44,298 bases of DNA, taken from Nanobdellota archaeon. GTDB taxonomy: Archaea > Nanobdellota > Nanobdellia > Woesearchaeales > GW2011-AR9. Numbering within the stretch: the stretch's first letter is position 1; every line of letters begins with the position of its first letter. The notes under the pieces are model-generated. The model was not told the DNA's origin and did no database searches. It saw only the letters and a program-made list of their open reading frames with translations. The position numbers and the translations under genes are program-made. Where the stretch lies: the NCBI GenBank assembly GCA_030647325.1, contig JAUSJN010000021.1, positions 1 to 44,298 on the forward strand, in the 5' to 3' direction. Shown one piece after another: positions 42,545 to 44,298 of this stretch.

Positions 42545-43195
42545 TTATAATTTCTTTTTTACTAATTTTTTTGCCTTGGTTGTCGCTTGTTTTTTAGCTG
42601 CCGGAACTTTTCTTTGCTTTTCCCGCTTTCGGGCTTTGACTTCTTTCTTGCTGGCCTTTGATACGGTTTTTCGCGCTTTTCTTTTCTCCATCAACTCTTC
42701 CAGCTCAGCTTCGGTCTCTCCTACTTTCTTGCGTAAAGTCTCGACTCTTTCCGCATTATTTTCCTGCGACAGCAATTCACCGCACTCTGGGCAGTGGAAC
42801 TCAAAATCCATGGCCTGATCAAAATTAAGCCGCACGCAGCGGTTTGGGCAAGTGAAAAACAATTCCTTGCTTTCTTCTTCCAGGCGCTGCTGCAGTTTTC
42901 CTAACAATTCTTTTTTTCTCTTGATGTAGCTGAATTTTATGCTTTCCGGCTGAAGCGTCCAATAGTAGATATACCAGCCTTTTATCTTGTCCTTTTTGCG
43001 TATGAAACTGACTAAGTTATGATTATACAGAAGATAAAGCATCTTGCGCACGATCTTGATGTCTTTCTTCAGCTTGTCTGCCAATTCAAATTCAGAAACA
43101 TTTTGTTTGCCCGAAAGCTCCTTGACCAAAGGCAATCCTTCTTCTCCCAGGATGGAAAGCATGATCTCTTCAATTTTTTTTTGAGTCAGGCGCAT
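42545..43195 (-). CDS. tfe: transcription factor E (TFE alpha) with extended basic tail
   Basis: 216 aa. TFE stabilises the open promoter complex with TBP, TFB and RNA polymerase. The N-terminal winged helix (residues about 1-85, with NVSEFELADKLKKDIKIVRK and IRKKDKIKGWYIYYW) and the zinc ribbon (CPNRC and CPECG, about 115-140) are clear. Family members are usually about 170-180 aa. Here about 45 extra residues form a Lys/Arg/Ala-rich tail (KASKKEVKARKREKQRKV, ending KKLVKKKL) that could bind nucleic acid nonspecifically. Single gene; its promoter lies in the short 43196-43250 gap. Confidence 0.9.
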   Translation of the reverse strand: MRLTQKKIEEIMLSILGEEGLPLVKELSGKQNVSEFELADKLKKDIKIVRKMLYLLYNHNLVSFIRKKDKIKGWYIYYWTLQPESIKFSYIKRKKELLGKLQQRLEEESKELFFTCPNRCVRLNFDQAMDFEFHCPECGELLSQENNAERVETLRKKVGETEAELEELMEKRKARKTVSKASKKEVKARKREKQRKVPAAKKQATTKAKKLVKKKL

Positions 43196-43250
43196 TTTGT
43201 AGAATCTTTTTGATTAAAGGGATTTTATGTATATTTTGGTAGTGACGCTT

Positions 43251-43667
43251 TTAAATGTTTCGTTGCAAGTCGGCATTATGTTTATCTAATAATTCTTCTA
43301 CCGTCAATCCTTTCCTTTTTGCTAATTCTACGGAGACGGCCCAGCATTTTCCGGTATTTTCGATATCCTCCAGCATCATGAAATACCACGGCTCGCTGGG
43401 GAATTTGACCCCGATCCATCCTTCTGCTCCAAATTTATTGGCAAACGTCCGTAACTGCTCGATCTCTTCGTTTAAGAGGTATTTTTTGGTCTCTGCCGTG
43501 ACTTTACATTCGATAGCTACCCTACGCATAGCATTTCCGGCCAAGACGTCAGGAGAAGGATAACGGCTGCTTCCTGAACCTGCTGCCCGGATGCAGACCC
43601 AGCCATTTTCATTAAACACTTTCACTAATTCCCGTTCTCCTTTAGAGCCCTTGGCCTTGGTGTTCAT
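43251..43667 (-). CDS. hjc: Holliday junction resolvase Hjc
   Basis: 138 aa. Hjc cuts four-way DNA junctions. The nuclease motifs are present: KGERELVKVF at the N-terminus (Glu11), SPDVLAG with the catalytic Asp, and IECKV with the E-x-K pair, as in the endonuclease fold. The arginine-rich RRVAIECK region and the C-terminal LTVEELLDKH are consistent with family members. It lies downstream of the NTPase gene with 20 nt between them. Confidence 0.9.
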   Translation of the reverse strand: MNTKAKGSKGERELVKVFNENGWVCIRAAGSGSSRYPSPDVLAGNAMRRVAIECKVTAETKKYLLNEEIEQLRTFANKFGAEGWIGVKFPSEPWYFMMLEDIENTGKCWAVSVELAKRKGLTVEELLDKHNADLQRNI

Positions 43668-43687
43668 GAAGTAAGGAGAGAAAAGGA

Positions 43688-44239
43688 TTATTTAAGTTCT
43701 TCGAGCTTAGAATTTATTTTCAATTCAACATGGATCATGGCCATCATGATGGCATCTTTAGTATGATCTTTTCTTGTTTTTCTATTTTTTGTCAACACTC
43801 CGCTGACCCCTTCTGATTTTGCCACCTGCGGATTTTGGGTAAGCCCTAGCTTATAACAGGCATCATTGAGGTTGATCCCTTCTTCGGCCATTATTTTATC
43901 TATCGCTTCCGGGCACTTGAAAGCAGAAGAAATGCCAAAATAGTAATTTTGACCATCATAAATAGCACAGGCAGTGTATTGCATCTTACCAGCGAAAGGA
44001 AACTCATCTAAGCCGGACTCCAGGCCGATACCGTAATCACACTGAATATGATGATACGCATTTCTGGCCCTGTTCCGAGCTCCATCCATTATTTCTTGGC
44101 GTGACATCGGTTGATCAGAAACCTCTGAAGCTGCCTCAACACCGGCAAGTTCTGCATTCTTGAAAAAAGAATAAAGTGAAATCGTTTCTTTGACGGCCTC
44201 AATCTTGGTTGGATTAGTGGAGCCGATAACAATTTTCAT
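43688..44239 (-). CDS. inosine/xanthosine triphosphatase-like protein (YjjX/DUF84)
   Basis: 183 aa. This family hydrolyses non-canonical purine nucleoside triphosphates such as ITP and XTP, limiting their use in nucleic acids. The N-terminal VIGSTNPTKIEAVKETI, the DQPMSRQEIMDGARNRARNA block, the GIGLESGL segment and the C-terminal SEGVSGVLTKNRKTRKDHTK region are typical. The substrate is inferred from the family. It is probably the first gene of a two-gene unit with hjc, with a weak TATA-like box just upstream (about 44262-44272). Confidence 0.85.
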   Translation of the reverse strand: MKIVIGSTNPTKIEAVKETISLYSFFKNAELAGVEAASEVSDQPMSRQEIMDGARNRARNAYHHIQCDYGIGLESGLDEFPFAGKMQYTACAIYDGQNYYFGISSAFKCPEAIDKIMAEEGINLNDACYKLGLTQNPQVAKSEGVSGVLTKNRKTRKDHTKDAIMMAMIHVELKINSKLEELK

Positions 44240-44298
44240 AAAATTAAGGCTAAGGAACTTCTTTAAATAAATTTCTGTGATGAAGAAAGGAAATAAAA

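Noticed and set aside
44280-44298. ATG followed by six open codons (MKKGNK) at the right edge, possibly the start of a plus-strand gene with a prepilin-like leader.
   Set aside because: Only 19 bases are visible, so no coding call can be supported.

Overview
The window comes from an archaeon, most likely a DPANN lineage such as Woesearchaeota/Pacearchaeota. The domain is clear: it carries a split family-D DNA polymerase (DP1 and DP2), an archaeal MCM, Orc1/Cdc6, TBP, TFE, aIF2-beta, Hjc and RNase P component 3, and its promoters have archaeal TATA boxes near -27, often with leaderless or nearly leaderless starts. The DPANN placement is an inference from the large set of small membrane proteins with class III (type IV prepilin-like) N-termini and the huge Cys-rich surface proteins. 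No rRNA, tRNA, CRISPR array or insertion sequence was found.

Left half (1-24500, all minus strand): a possible RPA-type ssDNA-binding protein is cut by the window edge. It is followed by about 24 kb of envelope genes. Block A (6581 down to 199) is a tightly packed 12-gene operon. Most members start with a short basic stretch ending in KKG, KRG, RKG or RG and then one hydrophobic helix, as in archaeal prepilins. Two members (48 and 42 aa) are tiny, and one has a Flp/Tad-like RGATELEY signature. Block B (9630 down to 6812) holds four more such proteins and ends in a strongly structured RNA element. Upstream lie three giant secreted or membrane-anchored proteins (2086, 855 and 1782 aa) with carboxypeptidase-regulatory-like repeats, an FN3-like domain, calcium-loop and MopE-like metal-binding motifs and many cysteines. 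A small lipoprotein with a bacterial-style lipobox follows. Together they look like a surface appendage or adhesion apparatus; no assembly ATPase, platform protein or prepilin peptidase is in the window.

Middle (24500-29540): rnp3 is divergent from a three-gene sulfur-relay operon (ubiquitin-like sulfur carrier ending in GG, TtuA/Ncs6-type tRNA thiolase, E1-like activating enzyme). Next come a RibD-C/DHFR-like reductase, a NadD-like nucleotidyltransferase and a ThiI homologue whose PP-loop motif has been lost.

Right half (29600-41500): an information-processing block on the plus strand (TBP, MCM, an RPA32-like OB/winged-helix protein, then after a minus-strand SpoIIM-family gene Orc1/Cdc6, DP1 and DP2). 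The 838-bp gap before cdc6 has the architecture of a replication origin: two ORB-like G-string elements in inverted orientation, an inner 13-bp perfect inverted repeat and a very AT-rich core. The end (41500-44298) holds a DUF424 protein, aIF2-beta, a small membrane protein, TFE, Hjc and a YjjX/DUF84-type NTPase, all minus strand except the small membrane protein.
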